A stretch of 38,574 nt of DNA from Tissierellaceae bacterium (GCA_018434075.1 JAHDQA010000013.1:1-38574), one strand, 5' to 3'. Counted from the first letter of the stretch, positions 15,276-24,915 are shown. A program made the numbers and translations. Notes: generated by a model from the letters alone, not told the origin.

Positions 15276-15326
15276 AGACTACTAAAAGAGTTTGTTAACA
15301 ACTTTTAGTAGTCTTTTCTTTTTTCC
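15276..15326 (+). terminator. Rho-independent terminator
   Basis: Perfect 13-bp stem AGACTACTAAAAG (15276-15288) with CTTTTAGTAGTCT (15302-15314), followed by TTTCTTTTTT. It ends transcription from the regulator gene and isolates the sigma54 promoter 40 bp downstream. Confidence 0.85.
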
Positions 15327-15364
15327 GAAAAAACGATGACTTTTCTCAAAAATTAATGAAAACG

Positions 15365-15381
15365 TTGGCATAAATATTGCA
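15365..15381 (+). promoter_or_regulatory. Sigma54 -24/-12 promoter
   Basis: TTGGCATAAATATTGCA, a complete match to the sigma54 consensus, with GG at 15367-15368 and GC at 15379-15380. Transcription would start near 15391, which rules out the in-frame ATG at 15390 as a start and supports ATG 15414. Confidence 0.9.
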
Positions 15382-15413
15382 AGTTATATATGAAAAAAGA
15401 GGAGGATGAAGAT

Positions 15414-16175
15414 ATGATAGAAAACAAAGTTTGTATTGTAACAGGAGCAGCCAGTGGTATAGGACTTGCCATAGCTAAGAAATTTGCTGAAGACGGAGCA
15501 AATGTAGTAATGGCGGATATTAATGAAGAAAAATTAAAAGAAGAAGCATTAAAAATTAATGCAAAATACATTAAAACTGATTTGAGCAAAAGAGAAGATT
15601 GTAAAAAATTAGTAGATTTTACCGTTGAGAGTTTTGATGGGGTGGATATATTAGTAAATGTAGCAGGCATCCAGACGGTTTCACCTATTGAATCATTTCC
15701 TGAAGACAAATGGGATTTTATGATGAATTTAATGCTTACTGCTCCATTTTTGTTAACTAAATACTCATGGCCTTATATGAAAAAGAAAGGTTGGGGTAGA
15801 ATTATAAATCTAAATTCTATTCATGGACTAGTTGCATCTGAATTCAAATCTGCTTATGTATCTGCAAAACATGGATTAGGAGGACTTACTAAAACTGCTG
15901 CATTGGAAGGCGGCCCTTTCGGAATAACGGTAAATTCTATTTGCCCATCTTATGTGAGAACACCTTTAGTAGACAACCAAATAGCCGACCAAGCAATAAC
16001 ACATGGCATAAGTACTGATGAAGTAATAGGAAATATTATGCTTTCAAAATGTGCTGTTAAAAAATTAATTGAACCAGAGACAGTTGCCGATGTTGCTATG
16101 TTCTTATGCTCAAGTGCAGGAGATCATATTACTGGATCAATGCTTACAATTGATGGTGGCTGGACTGCAAATTAA
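15414..16175 (+). CDS. D-3-hydroxybutyrate dehydrogenase (SDR family)
   Basis: 253 residues from ATG 15414 with GAGGAGG at 15399-15405. Classical short-chain dehydrogenase: NAD-binding VTGAASGIGLAIAK at the N-terminus, NVAGIQ, catalytic Ser in NLNSIHG, catalytic YVSAKHG (Tyr-x3-Lys), then NSICPSYVRTPLV and the C-terminal TGSMLTIDGGWTAN. The SIHG and YVSAKHGLGGLTKTAALE patterns match bacterial 3-hydroxybutyrate dehydrogenases, which oxidise D-3-hydroxybutyrate to acetoacetate with NAD. Context supports this strongly: a GntP-type permease, thiolase and acetoacetate CoA-transferase follow on the same strand. First gene of the second sigma54 operon; 24 nt before the permease. Another SDR substrate remains possible. 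Confidence 0.87.
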   Translation: MIENKVCIVTGAASGIGLAIAKKFAEDGANVVMADINEEKLKEEALKINAKYIKTDLSKREDCKKLVDFTVESFDGVDILVNVAGIQTVSPIESFPEDKWDFMMNLMLTAPFLLTKYSWPYMKKKGWGRIINLNSIHGLVASEFKSAYVSAKHGLGGLTKTAALEGGPFGITVNSICPSYVRTPLVDNQIADQAITHGISTDEVIGNIMLSKCAVKKLIEPETVADVAMFLCSSAGDHITGSMLTIDGGWTAN

Positions 16176-16199
16176 AATACAAATTGAGGAGGTAAATGT

Positions 16200-17489
16200 A
16201 TGCTAGGTATATTTATAGGTCTTGTTCTTCTTATGTTTTTAGCTTATAAAGGCTATTCGATTATTTGGGTAGCACCTCTTACAGCTTTGGTAGTGGCGAT
16301 CTTTGGGGGAATTCCTTTGTTGGATTCTTATACAAATGTCTACATGACAGGTTTTGTTGGATTTACTAAATCTTGGTTTCCTGCTTTTATGTTAGGTGCA
16401 GTGTTTGGACATTTGATGGACTATACAGGTGCTGCAAGGTCAATAGCGCATTGGCTTACAAAAATAATAGGTGCTAAAAGAGCTATTTTAGGTGTTGTTT
16501 TAGGATGTGCAGTGCTTACTTATGGAGGAATAAGTTTATTCGTTGTTGTATTCGCAATGTATCCTTTAGCATTGGCACTTTTTAGAGAAGCAAATATTTC
16601 AAGAAAATTGATTCCTGGCTGCATCGCTTTGGGTTCATTTACATTTACAATGACAGCTATCCCAGGAACACCACAAATTCAAAATCTAATACCTATGGAG
16701 TATTTCCATACTACTCCAACAGCTGCACCTATAATGGGGATTGTAGCTGCATTGTTCATGTTTATTCTTGGATACTTGTATCTTTCATGGAGAGAAAAGA
16801 AACTCAGAGCAAATGGTGAAGTGTTTACTGAGCCAAAAGTAAAAAATGAAGAAATGGTCTTATCGGATGAAGAGTTGCCAAATCCATTTTTATCCATATT
16901 GCCACTAGTAAGTGTAATAGTGACACTTAATGTTCTCAAATGGGATATAATTGTTGCTCTTCTTTCAGGAATAGTTTTAACTATGGTATTAAATTATAAA
17001 AAGTATAAAGGATTTACAAAGAGTATCAACAACGGAGCGAGTGGATCAATAATTGCAATTATAAACACTTCCGCAGCAGTAGGATTTGGTTCTGTAGTTA
17101 AAGCAGTTCCAGGGTTTCAGACCCTTACCGATGCTGTATTAAATATCAAGGGTTCCCCTCTTATTTCAGAAGCAGTAGCAGTTAATTTATTAGCTGGAGC
17201 AACGGGATCTGCATCAGGAGGCATGGGGATAGCTTTAGCAGCATTAGGAGAAAAATATTACCAAATTGCTTTAGAAAGAGGAATTAGTCCTGAAGCTTTT
17301 CATAGAATAGCATCCCTAGCATCAGGGGGACTTGATACTCTACCACATAATGGTGCAGTATTGACGCTCTTAGCGGTAACTGGCATGACTCATAAAGAAT
17401 CATATATAGATATTTGCGTGACATCTTTGATATTGCCAGTATTGTCATCAATCCCTGCAATAATACTAGCTAGCTTTGGAATATATTAA
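16200..17489 (+). CDS. GntP-family permease, probable 3-hydroxybutyrate importer
   Basis: 429 residues with about 12 hydrophobic helices and a charged central cytoplasmic loop (REKKLRANGEVFTEPKVKNE, about 200-220). Ion-transporter/GntP features are visible: VLTYGGISLFVVVFAMYPLA, the TAIPGTPQIQNLIP half-loop and the second-half ASGGLDTLPHNGAV loop. Known relatives carry gluconate or, in operons with 3-hydroxybutyrate dehydrogenase and acetoacetate CoA-transferase, short 3-hydroxy acids. Inference from position: import of D-3-hydroxybutyrate by cation symport. GAGGAGGT precedes the ATG. The 93-nt gap after it may hold a secondary promoter for the thiolase gene. Confidence 0.85.
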   Translation: MLGIFIGLVLLMFLAYKGYSIIWVAPLTALVVAIFGGIPLLDSYTNVYMTGFVGFTKSWFPAFMLGAVFGHLMDYTGAARSIAHWLTKIIGAKRAILGVVLGCAVLTYGGISLFVVVFAMYPLALALFREANISRKLIPGCIALGSFTFTMTAIPGTPQIQNLIPMEYFHTTPTAAPIMGIVAALFMFILGYLYLSWREKKLRANGEVFTEPKVKNEEMVLSDEELPNPFLSILPLVSVIVTLNVLKWDIIVALLSGIVLTMVLNYKKYKGFTKSINNGASGSIIAIINTSAAVGFGSVVKAVPGFQTLTDAVLNIKGSPLISEAVAVNLLAGATGSASGGMGIALAALGEKYYQIALERGISPEAFHRIASLASGGLDTLPHNGAVLTLLAVTGMTHKESYIDICVTSLILPVLSSIPAIILASFGIY

Positions 17490-17582
17490 ATTATATACAA
17501 TTTATTTATAGGCTATGATATACTATAAAATGGGGATGGGATAAATATTTTAGAATTATGGTATTAAGGGAGGAGAAATTTT

Positions 17583-18761
17583 ATGAAACAAGCAGTAATC
17601 GTGAGTGCTGTTAGAACTCCAATAGGAGCATACGGTGGAGCTTTTAAAGATGTAAGCGCCGTAGATTTAGGAGTAGCAGCAGTAAAAGAAGCTCTAAAGA
17701 GAGCAAACGTAAACCCAGAGATGGTTGACGAAGTAATTTTCGGAAATGTACTACAAGCTGGTCTTGGACAAAATGTAGCTAGACAAGTTTCTATGGGAGC
17801 TGGAATACCTGAATATGTCACTAGTTTTTCAGTAAATAAAGTATGTGGATCAGGTTTAAAAACAGTCGCATTAGCAGCTCAAGCTATTAAAGCGGGAGAT
17901 GCTGACATAGTTGTAGTTGGCGGAACTGAAAACATGTCTCAAGCTCCATATCTATTGAAAAACCATAGATGGGGACAAAGAATGGGAAATGGAGAAGTTG
18001 TTGACTACATGGTAGAAGATGGATTGACAGATATTTTCAATCACTATCATATGGGCATAACAGCTGAAAATGTTGCTGAAAAATACAATATAACAAGAGA
18101 AGAACAAGACCAATTTGCATTGAATAGCCAATTGAGAGCAGAAGAAGCTATAAAGAGCGGAAGATTTAAAGATGAAATTGTTCCAATCGTAATACCACAA
18201 AGAAAAGGAGATCCCAAAGTAGTAGATACTGATGAGTTCCCAAGATTTGGTACCACAATTGAAGCTTTAGCAAAATTAAAACCAGCATTCAAGAAAGATG
18301 GAACAGTTACAGCAGGAAATGCATCAGGCATTAATGATGGCGCTGCTGCATTAGTAGTAATGAGCAAAGAAAAAGCTGATGAATTGGGATTAACACCTAT
18401 TGCGGAGATAGTAAGCTACGCATCAGCTGGCGTTGACCCATCTATAATGGGTACTGGTCCAATTCCTGCAAGTAAAAAAGCATTAGAAAAAGCAAATCTT
18501 AAGATAGATGATATAGAACTAGTTGAAGCAAACGAAGCGTTTGCAGCTCAAGCAATTGCAGTTGCTAAAGACTTGAATTTGAACATGGATATTACAAATG
18601 TCAATGGAGGAGCTATTGCTTTAGGCCATCCAATAGGAGCTTCAGGAGCAAGAATACTTGTTACATTGTTACATGAAATGCAAAAAAGAGATAGCAAATA
18701 TGGTTTGGCAACTCTTTGCATAGGTGGCGGACAAGGCATCTCAATGATAGTTAGAAGATAA
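17583..18761 (+). CDS. thlA: Acetyl-CoA acetyltransferase (thiolase)
   Basis: 392 residues, the usual length for biosynthetic/degradative thiolase II. Catalytic residues are all present: nucleophilic Cys in [16 protein letters not shown] (about residue 88), His in [19 protein letters not shown] (about 348) and the second Cys in [11 protein letters not shown] (about 378). It interconverts acetoacetyl-CoA plus CoA with two acetyl-CoA in the cytoplasm. GGGAGGAG precedes the ATG. It is followed after 18 nt by the CoA-transferase genes, so in this operon it most likely cleaves the acetoacetyl-CoA formed from 3-hydroxybutyrate, though it could also run in the condensing direction for butyrate synthesis. 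Confidence 0.95.
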   Translation: MKQAVIVSAVRTPIGAYGGAFKDVSAVDLGVAAVKEALKRANVNPEMVDEVIFGNVLQAGLGQNVARQVSMGAGIPEYVTSFSVNKVCGSGLKTVALAAQAIKAGDADIVVVGGTENMSQAPYLLKNHRWGQRMGNGEVVDYMVEDGLTDIFNHYHMGITAENVAEKYNITREEQDQFALNSQLRAEEAIKSGRFKDEIVPIVIPQRKGDPKVVDTDEFPRFGTTIEALAKLKPAFKKDGTVTAGNASGINDGAAALVVMSKEKADELGLTPIAEIVSYASAGVDPSIMGTGPIPASKKALEKANLKIDDIELVEANEAFAAQAIAVAKDLNLNMDITNVNGGAIALGHPIGASGARILVTLLHEMQKRDSKYGLATLCIGGGQGISMIVRR

Positions 18762-18779
18762 TTGAAAGGTGGGAATTAG

Positions 18780-19436
18780 ATGAATAAGTTAATCAGCGTT
18801 GATGAAGCCGTTGACATGATTAAAGATGGTATGACGATAATGGTAGGCGGTTTTCTCGGATGTGGAAACCCACATAAGATAATTGATAAACTTGTTGAGA
18901 AGAACGTAAAGGATTTAACTTTGATTTGCAACGACTCAAGTTTTCCCGACTATGGAGTAGGCAAATTAGTTGTAAATCACCAAATTAAAAAACTCATCGC
19001 ATCACATGTTGGCACAAATCCTGAAACAGGTAGACAAATGAATGCTGGAGAGATGGAAGTTGTTTTAGTTCCACAAGGCACATTGGCTGAGCAAGTAAGA
19101 GCCGGTGGAGCAGGACTTGGCGGGATATTGACTCCAACAGGCGTTGGCACTGTAATTGAAGAAGGAAAACAAAAAATAACAGTTGATGGTGTTGAGTATT
19201 TACTTGAAAAACCACTTAAAGCCGATGTGGCTTTGATTGCAGGGCAAAAAGTAGATAAATTTGGGAATATAGTATATTTTGGAGCAACAAGAAACTTCAA
19301 TACTCTAATGGCAACTGCTGCAGAAACAGTGATAGTTGAAGCTAGTGAGATTGTTGAAGTTGGAGATTTAGATCCAAACGATGTTGTAACACCAGGTATA
19401 TTTGTCGACTACATCGTTGATGGAGGTGCAAATTAA
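18780..19436 (+). CDS. ctfA: Acetoacetate CoA-transferase subunit A
   Basis: 218 residues, typical for the alpha subunit of two-subunit 3-oxoacid CoA-transferases. Visible: an N-terminal glycine-rich [32 protein letters not shown], and [18 protein letters not shown], all close to the AtoD/CtfA pattern. With subunit B it moves CoA from acetyl- or butyryl-CoA to acetoacetate, forming acetoacetyl-CoA. AAAGGTGG precedes the ATG. The stop overlaps the next start by one nt (TAATG), consistent with a fixed subunit ratio. The cosubstrate acid (acetate or butyrate) cannot be told from the sequence. Confidence 0.94.
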   Translation: MNKLISVDEAVDMIKDGMTIMVGGFLGCGNPHKIIDKLVEKNVKDLTLICNDSSFPDYGVGKLVVNHQIKKLIASHVGTNPETGRQMNAGEMEVVLVPQGTLAEQVRAGGAGLGGILTPTGVGTVIEEGKQKITVDGVEYLLEKPLKADVALIAGQKVDKFGNIVYFGATRNFNTLMATAAETVIVEASEIVEVGDLDPNDVVTPGIFVDYIVDGGAN

Positions 19437-20095
19437 TGGACAAGAATGAAATAAAAGCATTTATTGCTAAGAGGGTTGCAAAAGAATTAAAAGACGGAGA
19501 CGTTGTAAATTTAGGTATAGGACTTCCAACAATGGTAGCAAACTATATACCTGAAGGCATGAACATATTTCTTCAATCGGAAAATGGATTTATTGGATTA
19601 GGGCCAGCACCAGAGCCAGGAAAAGAAGACATGAGAATTGTAAACGCTGGTGGACAACCTGTGACTATACTTCCAGGCGGAGCATTCTTTGACTCTGCTA
19701 CATCCTTTACAATAATAAGAGGTGGGCATGTCGATATGACTGTACTTGGAGCATTGCAAGTCGATGAAAAGGGAAACCTTGCCAACTGGATGATCCCAGG
19801 CAAGATGGTTCCAGGAATGGGTGGAGCTATGGACTTAGTTACAGGAGCTAAAAAAGTAATCATAGCAATGGAACACACTGCAAAAGGCGCGCCTAAGATT
19901 TTGAAAGAATGCACACTTCCTTTAACTGCTGCACACCAAGTGGATATGATCATCACTGAAATGGGAGTAATGGAAGTTACTGACAAAGGCATTGTGTTAA
20001 AAGAAATAAACCCAGAATTCACCATTGAAGATGTACAAAATAGTACTGAAGCTGAACTAATTATCGCTGAAGATTTAAAGAAAATGGAAATATAA
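19436..20095 (+). CDS. ctfB: Acetoacetate CoA-transferase subunit B
   Basis: 219 residues. The catalytic glutamate is in the [12 protein letters not shown] motif (Glu about residue 46; SENG signature of the beta subunit), preceded by [15 protein letters not shown]. Later [20 protein letters not shown] and [16 protein letters not shown] are family blocks. The Glu forms the enzyme-CoA thioester intermediate. Start overlaps the stop of subunit A. A terminator follows at 20097, so the polycistronic message from 15391 or from a promoter before the thiolase gene probably ends here. Confidence 0.95.
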   Translation: MDKNEIKAFIAKRVAKELKDGDVVNLGIGLPTMVANYIPEGMNIFLQSENGFIGLGPAPEPGKEDMRIVNAGGQPVTILPGGAFFDSATSFTIIRGGHVDMTVLGALQVDEKGNLANWMIPGKMVPGMGGAMDLVTGAKKVIIAMEHTAKGAPKILKECTLPLTAAHQVDMIITEMGVMEVTDKGIVLKEINPEFTIEDVQNSTEAELIIAEDLKKMEI

Positions 20096-20096
20096 T

Positions 20097-20125
20097 AAAA
20101 GGCTGCGTAAAGCAGCCTTTTATTT
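20097..20125 (+). terminator. Rho-independent terminator
   Basis: Stem GGCTGC (20101-20106)/GCAGCC (20112-20117), flanked by AAAA and TTTTATTT. Located between ctfB and the dehydrogenase gene, so the latter is expressed by read-through or a local promoter. Confidence 0.8.
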
Positions 20126-20147
20126 AAAGAATGGAGAGATGGTTAAG

Positions 20148-21089
20148 ATGCTAAAAGATATAAACTTAATAGGTATAGCTGGTGCTGGCACTATGGGCTC
20201 AGGAATCGCTCAAATATTCGCAAGATTTGGTAAAAATGTAATTGTAAATGACATTAAAGAAGAGTATTTGACAAAGTCTAGAAATTTAATCGATATATTT
20301 AATAAAAGTCTAATCGAAGAAGGCTTAATGAATGAAAATGAAGTGGAAAACATTTTTTCAAAGATCAAATTTTCTACAGATAAGAATGAATTTAAAAATT
20401 GCGACTTGATAATTGAATGCATTGTTGAAAAACTCGAAATAAAACAAGATTTTTGGAAAGAATTAGAAGAAATCGCTAAAAAAGATGCCTATTTTGCTAC
20501 AAACACATCAGGTCTTAGCATCAATCAAATATCATCTAAACTTAATGACAAATCCAGATTTATCGGAATGCATTTTTGGAATCCCGCACACATAATCCCA
20601 TTAGTAGAGTTAATTAGAGGAGAAGAGACCAGCGATGAGATGGTCAATGATTTAAAAAGCCTTCTTGAAACTATAGGAAAACAAGCTGTAGTAGTAAATA
20701 GAGATGTTCCTGGGTTCATAGGTAATAGACTTCAGTTTGCCGCTTTTAGGGAAGCTTTGCACATAGTGGAACAAGGGATTGCTAGTATTGAAGATGTAGA
20801 TAAAGCGATGAAATATGGACCTGGTTTTAGATATCCAATTATAGGGCCTTTAGAAACCGCTGATCTGGGAGGACTAGATACTTTTTACAACATCTCAAGT
20901 TATCTTTTCAAAGACTTAGGAGATGAAAAAGAAGTTCCTAAAATGTTAGAAGAGTTAATAGAAAATAACTATCTCGGGGTTAAGACAAAAAAAGGATTTT
21001 ACGATTACTCAAATGGAAGAGACGAAGAGGCAATAAAAAGAAGAGATAAGCTATTATTTGAAATGATCAAACACATATCTAATAAATAA
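20148..21089 (+). CDS. hbd: 3-hydroxybutyryl-CoA dehydrogenase
   Basis: 313 residues from ATG 20148; the ATG at 20139 directly abuts GGAGAG, so the later one, 9 nt from it, is preferred. N-terminal NAD fold with IAGAGTMGSGIAQIFARFG, then IIECIVEKLEIK, ATNTSGLSINQIS, the catalytic region FIGMHFWNPAHIIPLVELIRG (His-Glu pair), RDVPGFIGNRLQFAAFREAL and the C-terminal helical domain with GPLETADLGGLDT and LGVKTKKGFYDY. It reduces acetoacetyl-CoA to (S)-3-hydroxybutyryl-CoA with NADH (or the reverse). Sequence blocks differ a little from the central-pathway Hbd of clostridia, so a specialised paralogue, or a related 3-hydroxyacyl-CoA dehydrogenase, is possible. Confidence 0.88.
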   Translation: MLKDINLIGIAGAGTMGSGIAQIFARFGKNVIVNDIKEEYLTKSRNLIDIFNKSLIEEGLMNENEVENIFSKIKFSTDKNEFKNCDLIIECIVEKLEIKQDFWKELEEIAKKDAYFATNTSGLSINQISSKLNDKSRFIGMHFWNPAHIIPLVELIRGEETSDEMVNDLKSLLETIGKQAVVVNRDVPGFIGNRLQFAAFREALHIVEQGIASIEDVDKAMKYGPGFRYPIIGPLETADLGGLDTFYNISSYLFKDLGDEKEVPKMLEELIENNYLGVKTKKGFYDYSNGRDEEAIKRRDKLLFEMIKHISNK

Positions 21090-21115
21090 AAGGAAGAGCA
21101 TTCTTCCTTTTATTT
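21088..21115. terminator. Bidirectional terminator between convergent genes
   Basis: AAAAGGAAGA (21088-21097) and TCTTCCTTTT (21102-21111) around a GCAT loop, with A and T runs on both sides. It lies between the converging hbd and ABC exporter genes. Confidence 0.8.
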
Positions 21116-22932
21116 TACTCGGCGGTATTCAAATATTGGCTCATGTATAGATTAAAGTATGCCCCTTTTCTTTGTATCAACTCTTCATGTGTTCCCTTTT
21201 CAATTATTTTTCCGTCTTCAATCATCATTATTATGTCTGCGTCTCTTATAGTTGAGAGCCTGTGGGCGATGATGAATGTGGTTCTATTTTCCATCAATGA
21301 GATCATAGCTTCTTGTATCTTCAATTCCGTTCTAGTATCTACATTTGATGTAGCTTCATCTAATATGAGGATTGAAGGGTCTTTTAAAACAGCTCTTGCA
21401 ATTGCTAAAAGTTGTCTTTGACCTTGGCTTAAATTACCTCCACCTTCGGTTATATAAGTTTCATATCCATTTGGCAATCTCTTGATGAATTCATCAGCAT
21501 TTGATATTTTACAAGCTCTAATTATCTCTTCATCCGCAGCGTCTAGTTTCCCATATCTAATATTTTCTTTTATAGTTCCAGAGAATAGATAAGTATCTTG
21601 CAATACGACGCCGAACATTTCTCTTAGCGAATTTTTCTTGTATTTCTTTATATTTATATCATCAATTAATATTTCACCTTTGGTTACTTCATAAAAATTG
21701 GTCAATAGATTTACTATTGTGGTTTTTCCTGCACCCGTTGGCCCTACTAAAGCTACATTTGTTCCAGCTTCTACAACAAAACTGATATCCTTTAAAACTT
21801 CTTTGTTCTCATTGTAATTAAAATACACATTTTTAAACTCGACTTTTCCATCTACATCTTTTATCTCTATTGCATCAGGCTCATCTTCTCTTTCATCAGT
21901 CTCATCTAATATCTCAAAAACCCTTTCTGCACCTGCTATACCTGACTGCAATTGGTTGAAAGTGGATGCCAATTCATTTATCGGCTTTTGAAACTGTTTA
22001 GAGTAAAAAATAAAGCTTGTGACTACACCTATTGTTATGATGTTTTTCAAAGTCAGCAATGAGCCGGACAATACTATGATTACAAAAGTCAAATTGCCGA
22101 TAGCATTCATTATAGGCATGATAAAGCCAGACCATATTTGAGCTTTTATACCTACTTCTTTGAGCTCATTATTATATTTTTTGAAATTATTAATCATATC
22201 TTCTTCTTTGTTAAACATTCTTACTACATCTATCCCGCTTATTGACTCTTCTATATGACCATTAAGATCACCTAAAAATTGCTGTTGAGTTTTAAAATAC
22301 TTTCTTGTATTCTTTGCTATGGTTCTAGTTACTAATAAAACTATTGGGACAGTTGACAATGTGATTATAGCCATGATTCTATTTATATAGAACATTATAA
22401 ACACAGTACCTAAAGTGCTAATGAGGGTATGCATAAATTGTATCATTGTCTGGGATATGGTGTTGTTTATATTGTCTATGTCATTGGTAACTCTGCTCAT
22501 CAGCTCTCCATGCGTTGTTTTATCAAAGAATATAACAGGCATTTTTTGAAATTTATTGAATATGTCCTTTCTTATGTTATATACAACTCTTTGTGAAACA
22601 CCTGCAATTATAAATTCCTGCATATACATAAATATAGAGCTAAAAAAGTAAAAGAGAAATATATAAATTATCATGGTTCTTACATAATAGAGGTCTACAT
22701 TGCCTTTTGGCAATGCGAGAGCATCAACAATTTTCCCTGTATAATAAGGGACAAGAAGAGTTAAAAACGTATATAATATTACCAAAATAAAAGCAAATAC
22801 TATTTTGCTTTTTTCTTCTCCAAAATAGGAGAATAACCTTCTAAGAGTTGAAGTGCTATCCTTTGGTTTTTCAAGCGGGATCATTGAATGAGGAGCATGA
22901 ATGCCAGTGATTTTTTTATTATTACGCTCCAA
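21115..22932 (-). CDS. ABC exporter half-transporter, catalytically consensus subunit
   Basis: 605 residues: six-helix membrane domain (about 35-330) fused to an ATPase domain (about 365-600). Walker A LVGPTGAGKTT, Q-loop VVLQDTYLF, signature LSQGQRQLLAIARAV, Walker B ILILDEATSNVD with the catalytic Glu, and switch IAHRLST are visible. The Glu and His make this the catalytically complete half; its signature is the variant LSQGQ. This is the pattern of the second subunit in heterodimeric multidrug exporters such as TM288/BmrD/LmrD. Its start overlaps the upstream gene by 11 nt, so the two subunits are made together. Substrate unknown; drugs, lipids or peptides are all possible. Confidence 0.92.
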   Translation of the reverse strand: MERNNKKITGIHAPHSMIPLEKPKDSTSTLRRLFSYFGEEKSKIVFAFILVILYTFLTLLVPYYTGKIVDALALPKGNVDLYYVRTMIIYIFLFYFFSSIFMYMQEFIIAGVSQRVVYNIRKDIFNKFQKMPVIFFDKTTHGELMSRVTNDIDNINNTISQTMIQFMHTLISTLGTVFIMFYINRIMAIITLSTVPIVLLVTRTIAKNTRKYFKTQQQFLGDLNGHIEESISGIDVVRMFNKEEDMINNFKKYNNELKEVGIKAQIWSGFIMPIMNAIGNLTFVIIVLSGSLLTLKNIITIGVVTSFIFYSKQFQKPINELASTFNQLQSGIAGAERVFEILDETDEREDEPDAIEIKDVDGKVEFKNVYFNYNENKEVLKDISFVVEAGTNVALVGPTGAGKTTIVNLLTNFYEVTKGEILIDDINIKKYKKNSLREMFGVVLQDTYLFSGTIKENIRYGKLDAADEEIIRACKISNADEFIKRLPNGYETYITEGGGNLSQGQRQLLAIARAVLKDPSILILDEATSNVDTRTELKIQEAMISLMENRTTFIIAHRLSTIRDADIIMMIEDGKIIEKGTHEELIQRKGAYFNLYMSQYLNTAE

Positions 22933-24655
22933 AGTTTGACACCTCCTCTCCCAATTGGGAGATATATATAGATTTATAAATACTAGAATTATTCAATAGA
23001 AAATCATGAGTTCCGATAGCTTCTATTTTGCCATCGTCTAAGACTATTATGTTTTCAGCATCCATTACAGATGTTATTCTCTGGGCAATTAAAATAGTTG
23101 TAGTTGACAGATTTCTTTTTAAACCTTCTTTAATTTTTCTTTCTGTGATTAAATCGACACTAGATGTCGCATCATCTAATATTAACAGCTCAGGATTTTT
23201 CACTAAAGCTCTTGCTATGGATAACCTTTGTTTTTGGCCTCCTGAAAGATTTACACCACCTTGGCCTAAATAGGTGTTATATCCATCTTTAAATGTCTGT
23301 ATAAATTCATCAGCCATAGCTATTTTAGAACATTTAATTATATCTTCATAAGTAGCATTTTTATTTCCCCAACGAAGATTTTCTAATATTGTTCCTGTAA
23401 AAAGCAAATTTTTCTGAGGAACAACAGCTATTTTTTCTCGGTATTTTTTTAAATCTAAGTCTTTGATATTTTTACCGTAAAATTTAATTTCCCCACTATT
23501 TGGATCAAAAAATCTCAAAATAAGATTAACTAATGTAGATTTTCCAGATCCTGTTGTGCCGATTATTGCAAGTGTAGTATTTGGCTCTACTTTAAAATTG
23601 ATGTTTTCTAGCACATAATTTGTAGTGTCAAAATATTTAAAATAGACGTTTTTAAACTCAAGTACAGTATCATTTTTGGTGATTTCAAGTGGGTTATCCG
23701 GACTGTTCAATGTTTCTTCAGCATTAAATACCTCGTCTAATCTCTCTGATGAAGCTTTGGAGCGAATGTACATGTTGATTATTCTAGTGGACATGACTAA
23801 ACTAAATAAAAGTTGTGTCATATAGTTTAACACTGCAACGATTTTACCAACTTCAAAATCAGCATTTACAACTAAATCAGAGCCTACCCAAAGAATCACC
23901 ACAATACCCAAATTTACTAAAAGTGTGACAAGTGGGCTAAATATAGCTAATCTTCTCATCCCGCTGATTGAAACTTTTTTAAGATCTTCATTTACTTTAT
24001 CAAATCTTTTTTTCTCATAGTCATATCGGTTAAATGCTTTAACAACTCTTATCCCTGAGAGATATTCTTTCAATCTAGAATTTACTTTGTCTAAGGATTT
24101 TTGAATTCTTATAAAAATAGGATAAGATAGTTTTAAATTTATTATTATAGTGAATATAACAATTGGCACTATCAATATACTAATCAATCCGATAGTTCTA
24201 TCTAACAATAAAGCCATGATTATAGAACCTATTCCCAAAAGTGGAGCTTTGACGAAGATCCTCATAAGACCATGAGCGAAGTTTTGAATTTGGTTTACAT
24301 CGTTTGTGAGCCTAGTAATGAGAGAAGCTTCTGTAATTTCGCTAATTTTACTAGCACTTAGTCGATTGATCTTTATGTATAAGTCTTCTCTTAGGTCTTT
24401 GCCTATACTTTGAGATACAATCGAAGATTTTATATTTCTAATTACCGCAAAACCAGCTCCTAGCAATGTGAAGACCAACATATAGAATGAGTACCTTAGA
24501 ACATAGTTTAAGTCATTGTTCTTTACTCCATTATCTATGATATAACTCATCATAGTTGGCAAAATTAAATCTATAAAAGCCTCTAATACTAGAAAAATAA
24601 TGGCAATTGTGAAATCTTTTTTATATTTTTTAGCGTATTTAAATATGTAATTCAT
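22922..24655 (-). CDS. ABC exporter half-transporter, degenerate-site subunit
   Basis: 577 residues: membrane domain (about 12-300) and ATPase domain (about 335-570). Walker A IIGTTGSGKST, Q-loop VVPQKNLLF, canonical signature LSGGQKQRLSIARAL, but Walker B ends LLILDDATSSVD (Asp replaces the catalytic Glu) and the switch reads IAQRITS (Gln replaces His). So the ATP site built on this subunit should be non-hydrolytic, as in TM287/BmrC/LmrC-type partners. It is first in the minus-strand operon, with AAAGGGTGA before the ATG. The divergent promoter region (24660-24730) is shared with the truncated hydrolase copy. Confidence 0.92.
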   Translation of the reverse strand: MNYIFKYAKKYKKDFTIAIIFLVLEAFIDLILPTMMSYIIDNGVKNNDLNYVLRYSFYMLVFTLLGAGFAVIRNIKSSIVSQSIGKDLREDLYIKINRLSASKISEITEASLITRLTNDVNQIQNFAHGLMRIFVKAPLLGIGSIIMALLLDRTIGLISILIVPIVIFTIIINLKLSYPIFIRIQKSLDKVNSRLKEYLSGIRVVKAFNRYDYEKKRFDKVNEDLKKVSISGMRRLAIFSPLVTLLVNLGIVVILWVGSDLVVNADFEVGKIVAVLNYMTQLLFSLVMSTRIINMYIRSKASSERLDEVFNAEETLNSPDNPLEITKNDTVLEFKNVYFKYFDTTNYVLENINFKVEPNTTLAIIGTTGSGKSTLVNLILRFFDPNSGEIKFYGKNIKDLDLKKYREKIAVVPQKNLLFTGTILENLRWGNKNATYEDIIKCSKIAMADEFIQTFKDGYNTYLGQGGVNLSGGQKQRLSIARALVKNPELLILDDATSSVDLITERKIKEGLKRNLSTTTILIAQRITSVMDAENIIVLDDGKIEAIGTHDFLLNNSSIYKSIYISQLGEEVSNFGA

Positions 24656-24731
24656 TTAAGTCACCCTTTATATAAGATATACTATATATATTAGTACTTT
24701 TAAATTGAAAATTAAAGTGTTTTTATTTTCG

Positions 24732-24875
24732 AAATAAATTTAAGGAGCAAGAAATGTACACTGTAAAAACTAAAGATAATTACAGTATAAAATTAAATAT
24801 CGAAGGTAAAGGGAAGACTCTTTTGTACCTGCATGGATTTTTAGGAAGTAGCGATGATTTTCGTATAGTAAAAAG
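24732..24875 (+). repeat. 144-bp direct repeat, left copy (right copy 26585-26728)
   Basis: Matches 26585-26728 base for base apart from one difference that I see (GGGAAGACT against GGGAAAACT). The offset is exactly 1,853 bp. It contains the ribosome binding site and the first 40 codons of the alpha/beta-hydrolase gene. Confidence 0.95.
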
Positions 24876-24915
24876 CAAAATTTCTCTTCTAAGGGCGAAT
24901 AATAATACATTTTAA
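24754..24915 (+). pseudogene. Truncated 5' copy of alpha/beta-hydrolase gene
   Basis: ATG 24754 with AAGGAG upstream opens the same 40 codons as the intact gene at 26607 (MYTVKTKDNYSIKLNIEGKG...), through the oxyanion-loop LHGFLGSSDDF, then diverges at 24876 into 13 unrelated codons (SKISLLRANNNTF) and stops. The nucleophile and the rest of the fold are missing. It sits where the native gene start would be, next to the ABC exporter promoter, so this copy probably keeps the original promoter while the intact copy has been displaced. Confidence 0.88.
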
